Below are positions 38,139 through 47,735 of a stretch of 64,000 nt of DNA, piece after piece. The notes below the pieces were generated by a model. It did not search any database, was not told the DNA's origin, and worked only from the letters and a program-made list of their open reading frames with translations. Position 1 is the stretch's first letter. Each line of letters starts with the position of its first letter. A program made the translations under genes and the position numbers. Source of the stretch: CAWATG01 sp963785035. GTDB lineage: Bacteria > Actinomycetota > Acidimicrobiia > IMCC26256 > CAWATG01. The DNA lies in the NCBI GenBank assembly GCA_963785035.1, contig CAWATG010000004.1, positions 372,001 through 436,000 on the forward strand. The letters are read 5' to 3'.

Positions 38139-39396
38139 ATGCCAGTTTCACCGCAGTCCGTTCCAGCGCGGGGTCGGCCCGTGATCCTTGGTGCGCCTGG
38201 GTCCGAGCCCGTGGGTCTTGGTCGCTTTGGTGAGTTCGGTGGTCGGTTCATCCCCGAGACGCTGGTCTCGGCCCTGGAGGAACTCGAGATCAACTTCCGC
38301 GATGCCTGGCACGACCCGGCATTTCGCCTCGAGTACGCAGAGCTGCTCACCTCCTACGCCGGACGACCGACGCCCGTCACGCAGTGTCACCGGCTCTCGG
38401 AGAGGCTGGGGGTTCGTGTACTGCTCAAGCGTGAAGATCTCACCCATACGGGTTCGCACAAGATCAACAACGTCTTGGGTCAGGCGTTGCTCGCCAAGCG
38501 GATGGGCAAGGCGCGCGTCATCGCCGAGACAGGCGCGGGCCAACATGGCGTTGCGACTGCGACGGCTGCGGCATTGTTCGGGCTGGAATGCACGGTGTTC
38601 ATGGGTGCTGTGGACGTGGAACGTCAGGCGCTCAATGTCTTTCGCATGCAGTTGCTCGGCGCCGAGGTGGTTCCCGTCTCATCAGGGAGCGCGACGCTCA
38701 AGGATGCGATCAACGATGCGTTGCGCGACTGGGTTGCCAGCGTCGAATCGACGCACTACTGCATTGGTTCGGTGATGGGACCACACCCGTTTCCGTGGAT
38801 GGTGAGGGAGTTCCAACGCATTATCGGCGATGAGGCCCGCGAACAGTGCCGGGCGATACTCGGGGGCAACGATCCCGATCTCGTGGTGGCATGCGTCGGC
38901 GGTGGCTCGAACGCGATCGGCACGTTCGCCGGCTATCTCGATACCGACGCGCGCCTTGTTGGCGTCGAGGCCGGTGGCCTGGGCCTGGACACGGGACGAC
39001 ACGGTGCGGCGGTCAGTCGCGGCGTTCCCGGTGTGCTCCACGGTGCACGTTCGCTGTACCTCCAGGACGAGGAAGGTCAGATCCTTGAGGCGACATCGAT
39101 CAGCGCCGGGCTGGACTATCCGGGGGTCGGGCCTGAGCACGCTCACCTCGCAACGACCGGTCGCGCTCGAGTACCACTTCGCCACCGACGAGGAGGCGCT
39201 GGAGGGTTTTCAGCTGCTGGCAGTGACTGAGGGCATCGTGCCGGCGCTCGAGCCGGCGCATGCGATCGGGTGGCTGGCGCGTGAGGCCGGAAGCGCCGTC
39301 GCTGCCGGTTCGACCGTGCTGGTGACGCTTTCCGGTCGCGGCGACAAGGACGCGATGCAGGTCGCGGAGCGTCTGACTGGGGAGCAGCTCGCGTGA
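38139..39396 (+). CDS. trpB: Tryptophan synthase beta chain TrpB (frameshifted near the 3' end)
   Basis: About 419 residues; joins indole and serine with PLP. Opens GRFGEFGGRFIPETLVSALE; the PLP Lys is in THTGSHKINNVLGQAL; GAGQHGVATA and the phosphate loop VGGGSNAIGTFAG follow. Codons after LDYPGVGPEHAHLATTGR move to another frame at about 39163-39166, where ALEYHFATDEEALEGF and LSGRGDKDAM complete the protein. A lost dinucleotide in a GC run, or one extra base, explains it. GTGA couples it to trpA. Confidence 0.95.
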
Positions 39397-40167
39397 ATCT
39401 GGAATCGAGTTTGCGAGCCGCGCGTGCCGCAGGGACGAAAGCTGCTGGTTCCCTACCTGACCGGCGGTATGGGACGCGACTGGTGCGATGTCGTGCGTGC
39501 AGTAGCAGACAATGGCGCGGACGCGATCGAGATCGGAATCCCATTCTCCGATCCGGTGATGGATGGCAAGACGGTTCAGGAAGCTTCCCAGCGCGCGCTC
39601 GATCTCGGAGCGACGCCGTCGGGGATCATCGCGCAATGTGCCACGCTGGACGTGGGCGTGCCACTGGTGGTGATGACCTATTACAACCCTGTCGTTCATG
39701 CGGGTCATGAGCGATTCGCTGCCATGTTGGTCAACGCGGGGATTGACGGGGCAATTGTGCCCGACCTGCCGCTCGATGAGCTTGATGGATGGGCCGACGC
39801 TGCGGACGACGCCGGAGTTGCAACGGTGTTACTCGCGGCACCCACCACAACCGATGAGCGTCTCGCAGGCATCGTCGCACGGAGCCGCGGCTTTCTGTAC
39901 GCGGTGTCGCTTCTGGGTGTGACGGGCGAGCGAGCAGCCGTCGCGAGTCATGCAGCTGCGATGGGAGCACGATGCAAGGCGGCGACGGATCTACCGGTGT
40001 TGCTCGGCGTCGGCATTTCGACACCGGCGCAAGCCGTTGAGGCCTCACAGCATGGTGATGGGGTCATCATCGGATCGGCGGTGGTACGTCGACGTCTCGA
40101 TGGGCTAGGACCTTTTGAAGTCGGCGCGTTCGTTGGTGAGGTCCGGGAGGCACTCGACGGCGCGTGA
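39393..40167 (+). CDS. trpA: Tryptophan synthase alpha chain TrpA (frameshifted near the start)
   Basis: About 257 residues; cleaves indole-glycerol phosphate and channels indole to TrpB. The start is GTG 39393, overlapping the trpB stop (NLESSLRAARAAG). Removing one G of GGG at 39430-39432 joins this to GRKLLVPYLTGGMGRDW. Catalytic Glu and Asp are in AIEIGIPFSDPVMDG; VPDLPLDELDGW and GVGISTPAQA follow. It overlaps the next small gene by GTGA. Confidence 0.95.
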
Positions 40168-40493
40168 GCCGCGTCAGTCGGTCAATGGAGGGCGACGCAT
40201 TGCATTGTGATCTTTGCGAGGCGGCTCGCATCACCGAGTGGTTCTTTGAGGATGACATCTGTTGGATCGCCGACTGCGAGATCTGCGCGGTGCCGATGGT
40301 GGTGTGGCGTGAACATGGCACCGACCCTCCGGAGCAGGTGTTGGCGCACATGCACCGGCAGCTGGCGATCGTCGCCGCTGCACAATTGACGGTCGCACAT
40401 CGCGTGGACGACAACATGCGAAACATTCCCGATCACTACCACGCCCATGCGCGCCCGCACGGCGGCTTCTACGGTCATGGGTTTCGCCGTTGA
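40164..40493 (+). CDS. Small Cys/His-rich HIT-like protein
   Basis: 109 residues. Two CxxC pairs, CDLCEAARITEWFFEDDIC and CEIC, suggest a structural zinc. The C-terminal PDHYHAHARPHG contains H-x-H-x-H spacing as in the HIT nucleotide-hydrolase motif, followed by a Gly/His tail. The overall size and order (Cys pairs first, His triad last) recall truncated HIT-family proteins, but the match is loose. GTG 40164 overlaps the trpA stop, so it is translated with the trp genes. Confidence 0.7.
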   Translation: MSRVSRSMEGDALHCDLCEAARITEWFFEDDICWIADCEICAVPMVVWREHGTDPPEQVLAHMHRQLAIVAAAQLTVAHRVDDNMRNIPDHYHAHARPHGGFYGHGFRR

Positions 40494-40642
40494 CGGGACC
40501 TTGACGTCGCAGTAGGCGCCCGCGAGATGTTGCGGGCAGCCTCGAGTTGACGGTCTGTTTGCAGTGGGATCACAAACACCTCACAAAGGCGCCCCACAAT
40601 GGATCTCGTCAGCCTTTCCGCGTTCGAACCTCGGAGACCACC

Positions 40643-41629
40643 ATGTCCAGCAACAGCGTGTCGCAACGGCGACGGGCCAAAATCGTCGGGATCGCCGCGG
40701 CGGTTGCCCTCGCGGCGAGTGCCGTCGCTGGTTGCGGTGACAGCGGTGACAGGTCTCATGCTGCTCGTGAGGCCCTCGCCGGCAACGCCGAGCGCAAGGC
40801 CTCACCAAGGGCCGAAACGTTTCGGCGCGAACAGTTGACGTTGGTCGATACGAGTCGGCCGACCGTGTCGCCCGCGGGTGATGTGAACGTGTCGGAACGG
40901 ACACTGGTGACGGACATCTTTGTACCCGACGGTGATGGGCCGTTTCCCCTGATCGTGTGGTCACATGGCTTCAACAGCGGTCCGGACCGATTCAGCGAGC
41001 TGTTCGGTACCTGGGCACGGGCCGGATACGTCGTGGCTGCGCCGTGGTTCCCGCTGTCCAGTAGCCGCCGCGGGCGGGAGAACGCCGTTGCTACCGACTA
41101 CGTCAACCAACCTGGCGACGTGAGTTTTATCATCGATGAGGTGCTCCGCGCGGGCCGCACGAGTGGCAGTCTGGCGGGCAAGGTCGACGCGACGCGCATA
41201 GGCGTCGCCGGAACTTCTCTTGGAGGGTTGACCACGCTCGGCGTGACGTTCAACTCGTGTTGTCGCGACCGGAGGATCAAGGCGGCGGTCACGGCAGCGG
41301 CGCCGAGCGGCGTGGCTTTTGCGGGCGGGTCCTACGAGTTCGCTTCGGTGCCGCTGTTGGTGGTCCACGGTACGGCCGATCCGTTGGTTCCCTTCAGCTC
41401 GGGTCAACAGCTCTACGAGGACGCGAAAGCCCCCAAGTATTTTCTGACCTTCGAAGGCGCGGGCCACGTGACGCCATACACGGATGCCGCGAGTCCGTAT
41501 GACGAGACCTTCGAGCGGATCACGATCGCGTTCTGGGATGCTTACCTCGGTCGATCGGCCGCGGCCTTGGAGAAGCTCCAATCGATCGATGTGCCCTCTG
41601 CGCTCGGAACCTTCCAAGGGACGGCGTAA
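40643..41629 (+). CDS. Secreted lipoprotein alpha/beta hydrolase (chlorophyllase/PAF-acetylhydrolase-like)
   Basis: 328 residues. A signal peptide (KIVGIAAAVALAASAVAGC) ends in a lipobox, so it is likely anchored to the outer face of the membrane. The hydrolase core has PLIVWSHGFNSGPDRF (oxyanion), the nucleophile in GVAGTSLGGLTTLG, Asp in VVHGTADPLVPF, and His in EGAGHVTPYTD. Substrate unknown; ester-type lipids are plausible. ATG 40643 was chosen for the signal peptide; a frame to 40547 adds a non-signal extension. The 149 bases upstream hold a TTGACG at 40547 but no good -10. Confidence 0.85.
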   Translation: MSSNSVSQRRRAKIVGIAAAVALAASAVAGCGDSGDRSHAAREALAGNAERKASPRAETFRREQLTLVDTSRPTVSPAGDVNVSERTLVTDIFVPDGDGPFPLIVWSHGFNSGPDRFSELFGTWARAGYVVAAPWFPLSSSRRGRENAVATDYVNQPGDVSFIIDEVLRAGRTSGSLAGKVDATRIGVAGTSLGGLTTLGVTFNSCCRDRRIKAAVTAAAPSGVAFAGGSYEFASVPLLVVHGTADPLVPFSSGQQLYEDAKAPKYFLTFEGAGHVTPYTDAASPYDETFERITIAFWDAYLGRSAAALEKLQSIDVPSALGTFQGTA

Positions 41630-41637
41630 AAGTCGGG

Positions 41638-42366
41638 CTAGCTCGTAAGTCCACCGTCGAGGACGAGAACCTGACCGGTCATGTATGCCGAGCCGTCGGA
41701 AAGCAGATAGTCGAGCAAGGGGAGCACGTCTGCAGGCGTGCCGAGTCGACCGATCGGCGTCCGTCGAACGATCTGGGCCATTTGCGCGCTGTCGAGACCG
41801 TGCGTCATATCCGTTTCGAGATATCCCGGGGCGATGCTGTTGACCGTGATGCCGACCTCGGCGACCTCTCGTGAGAGTGCTCGCGTCAGCGCATCCATCG
41901 CGCCTTTGGTCGCGCCGTAGGTCGCCAGGCCGCGATAGCCGCGCAATCCGATGATCGAGGAGATATTGACGATGCGTCCCTTGCGCGCGCGCAACATCGG
42001 TCGAAGGCTCGCACGAGTCAGGAGCAGGGTGCCCTTGATGTTGACGTCGATGAGTTCGTCGATGTGGTCCAGCGACATTGTCGCGAGCAGACCGTCTCGG
42101 GCGATGCCGGCGTTGTTGACGAGTGCGTCGAGCCGTCCGAATCGGTCGGTCGTGGCACGTACGAATGCGCGGATTGCATCGCTGTCGGAGACATCAGCCG
42201 TCGAGAAGTGAAACCGGTCAGATCGGGTGGGATCTGCCTGAATATCCTCGACGAACGGCGTGGACCGACGCGCGAACGTCGCGACGACGTCGCCGCGAGC
42301 CAAGAGGTGCTCGACGATTGCCTGTCCAACCCCGCGACTTCCTCCACTGACGATCACGACCTGCAC
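41638..42366 (-). CDS. FabG-like SDR reductase
   Basis: 242 residues; probable NADP-dependent 3-oxoacyl-ACP-type reductase. Cofactor loop VSGGSRGVGQAI, NNAGIARDG, catalytic Ser in NISSIIGLRG, YGATK for Tyr and Lys, PGYLETDM, and C-terminal VLDGGLTS. It begins 4 bases after the AMP-ligase stop and is the last gene of a four-gene unit with a dedicated acyl carrier protein, so the natural substrate is likely a carrier-bound acyl group. Its end is 8 bases from the convergent lipoprotein gene. Confidence 0.9.
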   Translation of the reverse strand: MQVVIVSGGSRGVGQAIVEHLLARGDVVATFARRSTPFVEDIQADPTRSDRFHFSTADVSDSDAIRAFVRATTDRFGRLDALVNNAGIARDGLLATMSLDHIDELIDVNIKGTLLLTRASLRPMLRARKGRIVNISSIIGLRGYRGLATYGATKGAMDALTRALSREVAEVGITVNSIAPGYLETDMTHGLDSAQMAQIVRRTPIGRLGTPADVLPLLDYLLSDGSAYMTGQVLVLDGGLTS

Positions 42367-42370
42367 GTGT

Positions 42371-43678
42371 CTACCTCCGGGCCAGTTTGCCGCTGGCGGT
42401 CTGTGCGAGCTCGTCGACGATGTCGAGCATTCGCGGAACTTTGAACGGCGCCAGTTGCGATCGGCAGCGTTCGAGGAGCGAGCGCCGCAACGCTACGCGG
42501 TCGACGTCGGGCATCACGACCACTGCGGCGCGCACGATTTGTCCGGTCACCGAGCTTGCCTTGCCCCAGACCCGAGCTGCTTGGACCAGCGGCTCGGACA
42601 GCAGGACATCCTCGATCTCTCGCGGGTGAACTTTCTGCCCACCGACGTTGATGCCCTCGTTGCGCCGCCCGAGAAACTTGACGCGCTCGCCAACTACCTC
42701 GACCAGGTCGCCTGTCGGGTAGAGGTCGGTGCCGTCGCGTGGTTCTGCCGCATCGATGTAACCGCGCATCGCGTGTGGCGACCTGATGAACAACTCTCCG
42801 TCTCGGATGGTGCACCACGTCGGTTGCTGGTCGCTCTCCAGATATGACGTCGGAAAGCCCGCGAATCCGTCATGGACGGAGAAGCACGCACCCATTTCGC
42901 TGGAAGCGTAGATGTGGGTGATCGTTGCGTCGGCAAACCGCGACCGGAGGCGGTCGAGCACGGCCTGGTCAACGGCTTCGCCACCGAGTGTGAGGTGCTT
43001 CGGGTCCGCAGATGCCGTGGCGCCGGACATGAGGAGCATGCGGAAGTAGGTGGGGGTTGCAGAGATGTGTGAGACGCCGGCGATCAGCGCACGGGTGGCG
43101 GTCGCCGGGTTGGACGCGCCGAAGACAACGCTGCCACCGTTGAGGAGTGCATGGAGCAGCACCTGCACCCCGGCGAATGCCGACAGCGGGTAGGCGAAGA
43201 GCCAACGGGCATCGGCCAGAGCCGGGCTTCGGTGAACGCGTGCCGTCAGCGACTCCCAGGTATGACGGACCGCCTTGGGTACGCCGGTGGTTCCTGAGGT
43301 GAACAACACGACTTCCGACGGCTGTTCCGATTTGGTGTGAGCAGCGGCGGCGAACGTGATCGCTCGCCCCGAGATCATTGCGTTGAGCCCTAAGGTCGTC
43401 GTCAGGACCGCTTGGGCCTCGTCTGTGATGTTCGGAGGCATCAGGTAGGGCGTCGCGTGCAGGGTGTCGAGCGCGAAGAGCCACAACGCTGTCTCCACGT
43501 CGCCACGCGCTCGAAGGCCGACGCGACAACCGCGCAGACGCCCATGCTCGGCAACGAGACGATCCACAGCGTCGCGGCATTGCCCATAGGTCAGATCGAT
43601 GTCGCGGTCATCGGTTTCATTCCTCTCAAGGAGGAATGACCGGTTCGGATCAATCTTCGCCAGTGATGCTGCGATCAC
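42371..43678 (-). CDS. AMP-dependent acyl/aryl ligase
   Basis: 435 residues, short for the ANL superfamily. Motifs: VVLFTSGTTGVPKAVRHTW (phosphate loop), IYASSEMGACFS, DLYPTGDLVEVVGERVKFLG, NEGINVGGQKVHPREIE, and C-terminal QTASGKLARR with the catalytic Lys. The N-terminal domain is reduced by about 60-100 residues compared with acyl-CoA synthetases. ATG 43678 overlaps the ACP gene by ATGA-type coupling, suggesting that it loads its acid onto that carrier protein. Confidence 0.9.
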   Translation of the reverse strand: MIAASLAKIDPNRSFLLERNETDDRDIDLTYGQCRDAVDRLVAEHGRLRGCRVGLRARGDVETALWLFALDTLHATPYLMPPNITDEAQAVLTTTLGLNAMISGRAITFAAAAHTKSEQPSEVVLFTSGTTGVPKAVRHTWESLTARVHRSPALADARWLFAYPLSAFAGVQVLLHALLNGGSVVFGASNPATATRALIAGVSHISATPTYFRMLLMSGATASADPKHLTLGGEAVDQAVLDRLRSRFADATITHIYASSEMGACFSVHDGFAGFPTSYLESDQQPTWCTIRDGELFIRSPHAMRGYIDAAEPRDGTDLYPTGDLVEVVGERVKFLGRRNEGINVGGQKVHPREIEDVLLSEPLVQAARVWGKASSVTGQIVRAAVVVMPDVDRVALRRSLLERCRSQLAPFKVPRMLDIVDELAQTASGKLARR

Positions 43679-43917
43679 GCGTCAGGCTCATAGAGCGCGA
43701 TGAAGTCACCGATGGTTCCGATTCGTACTTCGTCGCGTGCGAAGGGATCGATGTCGAGTGACTCTTCGAGCTCGGCGACGATCGTGGCAATGTCCAGCGA
43801 GTCGAGTCCAAGCCCGTCCTCACCGATCGCCACGGTGTCATCGCCGATGGCGGTCGGGAGACCCTTGTCTTCGAGGAGCTGTCGAATGACCTCCAGCACT
43901 GTTGCTCGATTACTCAC
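43675..43917 (-). CDS. Acyl carrier protein
   Basis: 80 residues, acidic and helical, with the phosphopantetheine Ser in DGLGLDSLDIATIV at about residue 40. The sequence differs from a housekeeping AcpP in its neighbours and in the PTAIGDDTVAIGEDG insert. It overlaps the ligase (4 bases) and methyltransferase (8 bases) genes. It is likely the carrier for the small pathway encoded here. Confidence 0.9.
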   Translation of the reverse strand: MSNRATVLEVIRQLLEDKGLPTAIGDDTVAIGEDGLGLDSLDIATIVAELEESLDIDPFARDEVRIGTIGDFIALYEPDA

Positions 43918-44779
43918 CTGTTGCCTCCATCGTCATTCGCTGCGCGTCGAACGGTCGTTGCGCGGCGAGTAAGCCATATCCCAATGTTCCATCGTCCCAG
44001 AATCCTTCGAGCACGGTGCACGAGTCGATAAAGCGTTGGGTGTCAGTCTCGCCGAGCAGGCTGACGACCTCGTCATGGTGGAGCCCAGCGTTGTCGCGCC
44101 AGCGCGCGAATGTTGGGCGTGTCGCGGCCGTGAGGTCGATCTGTTCGGTCACGACAAGACCGCAATCGGTGGCGAGGCGTGCGTATGCGTCGAGTGGCTC
44201 CATGCGTGCCTCGCCGAAGACCTGGCGCAGCAAGGTCAGGGGAGCGCGGAGGCGAACGACCTCCTGGAGTGGCATGGGGCGACGCAAGACGATGTCGCAC
44301 AGGGTGAGGCGGCCGCCTGGGCGTAGGACGCGGGCGCACTCGGCGATGAGTCGATCGCGAGCAGGCATCAGGTGTGATGACTCGAGGACCCAGACGCGGT
44401 CGAAGGTTGCGTCGTCGAATCCGTTGTCGGTTCCGTCGCGGACCTCGAAATGCAAGGCGCTGGTGAGCCCGGCCTCCTCGGCTCGCCTGGTTGCCCGTGC
44501 AACGCCAACGGCGCTGGTTGTGATGCCGGTGACATGCGCGTGATGTGTTGCGCCGAGGAAGACTGCGGGCGCGCCTGTGCCGCAACCGACGTCGAGCACC
44601 TTGACGCCCGCCTCGATACGAGCGTTGTGCACCATCAGCTCAGTGAGCGCGTGCGTGGCATGGGTGAGCGACTCGGTGCCGTCGGCAAAGACTCCGTAGT
44701 GCAGATCGTCGCCGAGAAGGAGCCCCCACGCCGCAGTGACACGGTCGTAATGGCTCGCAGGTTGGTAGCTGGAGGTCAA
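43910..44779 (-). CDS. Class I SAM-dependent methyltransferase, TTG start
   Basis: 289 residues. The SAM motif is VLDVGCGTGAPAVFLG, followed by HFEVRDGTDNGFDDATFDRV and RVLRPGGRLTLCD. The N-terminus SSYQPASHYDRVTAAWG and GDDLHYGVF resemble small-molecule C- or O-methyltransferases of terpenoid/tocopherol type. The only start giving this N-terminus is TTG 44779, with GGCGGAG 7 bases upstream. First gene of the operon with ACP, ligase and SDR. Confidence 0.85.
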   Translation of the reverse strand: MTSSYQPASHYDRVTAAWGLLLGDDLHYGVFADGTESLTHATHALTELMVHNARIEAGVKVLDVGCGTGAPAVFLGATHHAHVTGITTSAVGVARATRRAEEAGLTSALHFEVRDGTDNGFDDATFDRVWVLESSHLMPARDRLIAECARVLRPGGRLTLCDIVLRRPMPLQEVVRLRAPLTLLRQVFGEARMEPLDAYARLATDCGLVVTEQIDLTAATRPTFARWRDNAGLHHDEVVSLLGETDTQRFIDSCTVLEGFWDDGTLGYGLLAAQRPFDAQRMTMEATGE

Positions 44780-44838
44780 GGGCGGACTCCGCCTCTCTGA
44801 GGATCGAATCTGAGAATCGGATATCGCTGGGAGGTTCG

Positions 44839-46738
44839 TCAACGGATGCCGCTGGGCCATTCGGTGATGTTTGTTTGATTCGTTGTCACCCAGCGCAAGG
44901 CCAGTCCCATCTTTGCGGATCGACCAGACGCCGAACCAGCGGTGCGACGCGGGCGCGGTCTTGTGAAAGACGATCTCGTCTGTGGAGATCCAAACGGGAC
45001 TGGAGTTGATGTTGCCGTCGCCGAGCAGGACTCGGGCGTTGCTGCCATCGGCGTTGGCGATCCAGAGGTTCCAAACGTAGGTCGAGACCTCGGTCTCCCA
45101 TGTGATGTATTTGCCGTCGGGTGACATGGTTGGGTCGTGGGCGCGACCGGGACATTGGTCAGGCGCCGTGCGTCGGAGCCGTCGAGGTTCACGCTCCACA
45201 CGCGATAGTCGGACTTCGGGCAGTTCGGGTAGTCCAGCGCGTTCGAGCAGTTGACGTAGAGGATCCGTGTGCCGTCGGTGCTCCAGACCGGATCGATGCC
45301 GTTGCCGACGCGATGAATGGGGACGCCCTCGGTGTTCGTGACAACGATTCCGGAGTAGACCACCCCTCCGAACATGACGAGTTTGGTGCCGTCAGGTGAC
45401 CAATCGACGTGCCCTTGGACCTTCCAGTCGTATTGCCCGTTGGCGACGATTTGGCGGAGTCTCGACCCGTCGGCGTTCATCTTCCAGAGGCTGGTCTGGC
45501 CGTAGTCGGAGTCCCACACGCCTGCGGGTGTGCGGTAGAAGACGATCTCCCGGCCGTTGGGCGATGCCTTGGCCCACCACGAGTCGTACCTGGTGTCTTT
45601 CGTGAGACGAGTGATTGCGTTGGTCGCCAGGTCGCGGGTGTAGATCTCGAAGTTGCCCGTGTCCCTGGCGTCATAAAGCACTTTGCTTTTGGGAGAAATC
45701 GTGTTCGGCACCAGGCGGGTCATGACAACCCAGTAGCCGTTCACCGCCGGTGTGGTCGCGATACCCGCGGCGAATTTGCCGCGGGCACTGAGCTTGTAGG
45801 GGGCAGATGATCCGTGGAACTCAGCGCTGCCGAATGAGAACACGCCGCCATCGAGAGCGAGGAGCCAATATCCCTCGTCGGACTTCGTGGGCGCGATACC
45901 GACGATCGGATTGGTGGCGCGTACGCCGTTGAGTGACCCGCGGAAGGTCGCGTCGCCGAAGGTGAAGATCGCGCCGTCGCGCGTGACGAGCCAATACCCT
46001 TCGCCCGTGCGGGTGGAGGCGATCCCCGTAACAGGGCTCGAGGCGCCCTTCGCGCCGGTGGATCCGTGGAATGTGGCGTCGCCGAAGGCGAAGATGCCGC
46101 CGTCGGAGGCGACGAGCCAGTAGCCGTTGCCGGTGGGGGTGGATGCCATGCCGACGATGGGCTTGGCCAATTTCATGGCGCCGGTGGATCCGTGGAATGT
46201 GGCGTCGCCGAAGGCGAAGATGCCGCCGTCGGAGGCGACGAGCCAGTAGCCGTTGCCGGTGGGGGTGGATGCCATGCCGACGATGGGCTTGGCCAATTTC
46301 ATGGCGCCGGTGGATCCGTGGAATGTGGCGTCGCCATAGGCGAAGATGCCGCCGTCGGAGGCGACCTGCCAGTATCCCGTTCCCGGTGGTGTGACTGCCA
46401 TTGCCACAACCGGGCTCTTCAGTTTGAGATCGCCAGTGGAGCCGGCGAACACGGCCTCCCCGAAAGGCAGGACGTCTTCGGCCGCGCTTGTCTGCTGCGT
46501 CAGTGCCGCCGCACCTGTTGCGTGGAGGCCCATTTCGCGCGCCGCGCGGCGCGCTCCGGCGTAAAAGGAGGGGACGTAGTCAAGTTCCCGATCCGTTTGA
46601 CCAGCGCTCGGGCCACCTTGGAGGCCCGCGGACAGAGCGGCTCCTGACAGCAGCGATCATCAAAGCGGACGTGCAGGCACCAAAGACCACGAGACGCCGG
46701 GTTTGCTTGAGTCGATTCAACGGACTGCTACCTGTCAT
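44839..46738 (-). CDS. Secreted repeat protein with TolB-like propeller (frameshifted)
   Basis: About 630 residues if read through. The start ATG 46738 gives a signal peptide (RRLVVFGACTSALMIAA). The frame then slips near 46645 to SGAALSAGLQGGPSAGQ. About six 42-residue repeats follow, each with GYWLVASDGGIFAFGDATFH or a variant, then from about residue 300 a PD40/TolB-type beta-propeller (VDWSPDGTKLVMFGG, SDARRLTNVPVA, TMSPDGKYITWET). Further frameshifts near 45140 and about 44900 are needed to reach the end WVTTNQTNITEWPSGIR. It is probably an exported, surface-associated binding protein. Such repeats are common in Acidimicrobiia and related Actinobacteria. Confidence 0.75.
46052..46303 (-). 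repeat. 126-bp tandem duplication in the secreted repeat protein
   Basis: Two copies (46052-46177, 46178-46303) appear essentially identical over the shared stretch from GATCCGTGGAATG on, and a third begins at 46304 but diverges after about 30 bases. The unit is exactly 42 codons, one protein repeat. Near-identity at DNA level indicates a recent duplication or gene conversion. Confidence 0.85.
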
Positions 46739-46852
46739 TCGAGCGCCTCCGCAGAGATATCGGCGCGGAGTCTCAAACCTTGACCATTCTGAACCCCCAA
46801 AAAACGGCCGTAGCGTAGCAATTGGGATGGCCGCGGGGAGGGGATTGGCTGC

Positions 46853-47677
46853 CTAGTCCTTCCGGAGGCCGAGGTCCCAGGTATCGGGGTGAACCGGCGT
46901 GTTGTAGTCAGGATGGCTGAAATCGTGCGACACGTACACCTGGTCGTTCCAGGGCGCCGCAATCCGACGCTTGTGGCGGAGGCCATGTACGGGGCTGATC
47001 TTGACGGTGTCGTGATCGCGATTGAAGTCCTCGATGGCGAGGAGCTCACCAACGTAGGGGGAATGGATTTCCCAATCGGTGCCCAAGATGTCGTCGAAGT
47101 ACGAGAAGACCCGCGGAAGGCGAAGGGTCTGCGGTCCATCGAGCAGGGCCATGGCCTTGACGGTGGAGGACCAGTAATCCAGGTCGAAGGCGATGAATCC
47201 GATCGGAGCGGCGCTGCCGTCGGCGACGAATGCCGGGATTGTCTCGGCGACGTCACCGATCATCACCTTCGCGGTGGTGAGTCGGGCTCTCAATGCGGCT
47301 TCATCCATCGCGAACATGCCGGGCTGCCAGACGTACGGCAGGTCGCGGTAGTCGGTCGGCGCGGGCATCCCGCTGCCGGCATCGAAGCCGTAGGTCTCGA
47401 TGCGGATCCCGACGACCTCGGCCACGGTGGCGGCGATCTGTTCGAGCAGGACGAGCCCATTTCCTCCGGCGACGCCGAGTTCGATGACGCTCATGGACTC
47501 ATGGCCGAGTGCTTTGGCCAGTCGTGCGCCGTGGTACGTGCAGTATGCGTAATGGGGGCGGTCGAGAGCATCCCATTCGAGCTTTCGTTCGAAGGTCGCT
47601 CCCGGCGATCGCTTGACCAGCGCCCGGACGGCAAGTCGAGGGTCGGTGAAGGCATTGGTGAGCCGCGCGGCGTCCAT
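46853..47677 (-). CDS. SAM-methyltransferase-fold protein of unknown function
   Basis: 274 residues. SVIELGVAGGNGLVLLEQIA resembles SAM motif I; FIAFDLDYWSST and VFSYFDDILGT follow, reminiscent of TylF/CmcI-like methyltransferases that accompany glycan and antibiotic clusters. No catalytic assignment is possible. ATG 47677 has GAGGAG upstream; a frame to 47788 is not used. It is followed at 114 bases by the secreted repeat protein, and preceded by a membrane protein and a glycosyltransferase on the same strand. Confidence 0.65.
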   Translation of the reverse strand: MDAARLTNAFTDPRLAVRALVKRSPGATFERKLEWDALDRPHYAYCTYHGARLAKALGHESMSVIELGVAGGNGLVLLEQIAATVAEVVGIRIETYGFDAGSGMPAPTDYRDLPYVWQPGMFAMDEAALRARLTTAKVMIGDVAETIPAFVADGSAAPIGFIAFDLDYWSSTVKAMALLDGPQTLRLPRVFSYFDDILGTDWEIHSPYVGELLAIEDFNRDHDTVKISPVHGLRHKRRIAAPWNDQVYVSHDFSHPDYNTPVHPDTWDLGLRKD

Positions 47678-47735
47678 GATCGTTATCTCCTCGTGTGCAG
47701 CTGGGTGAAACCGGCCATGTCGGCGCCCGGCGACA

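Noticed and set aside
46052..46330. Regular 126-bp repeat considered as a CRISPR-like or regulatory array
   Set aside because: Unit is an exact codon multiple within a coding frame, with no spacers.
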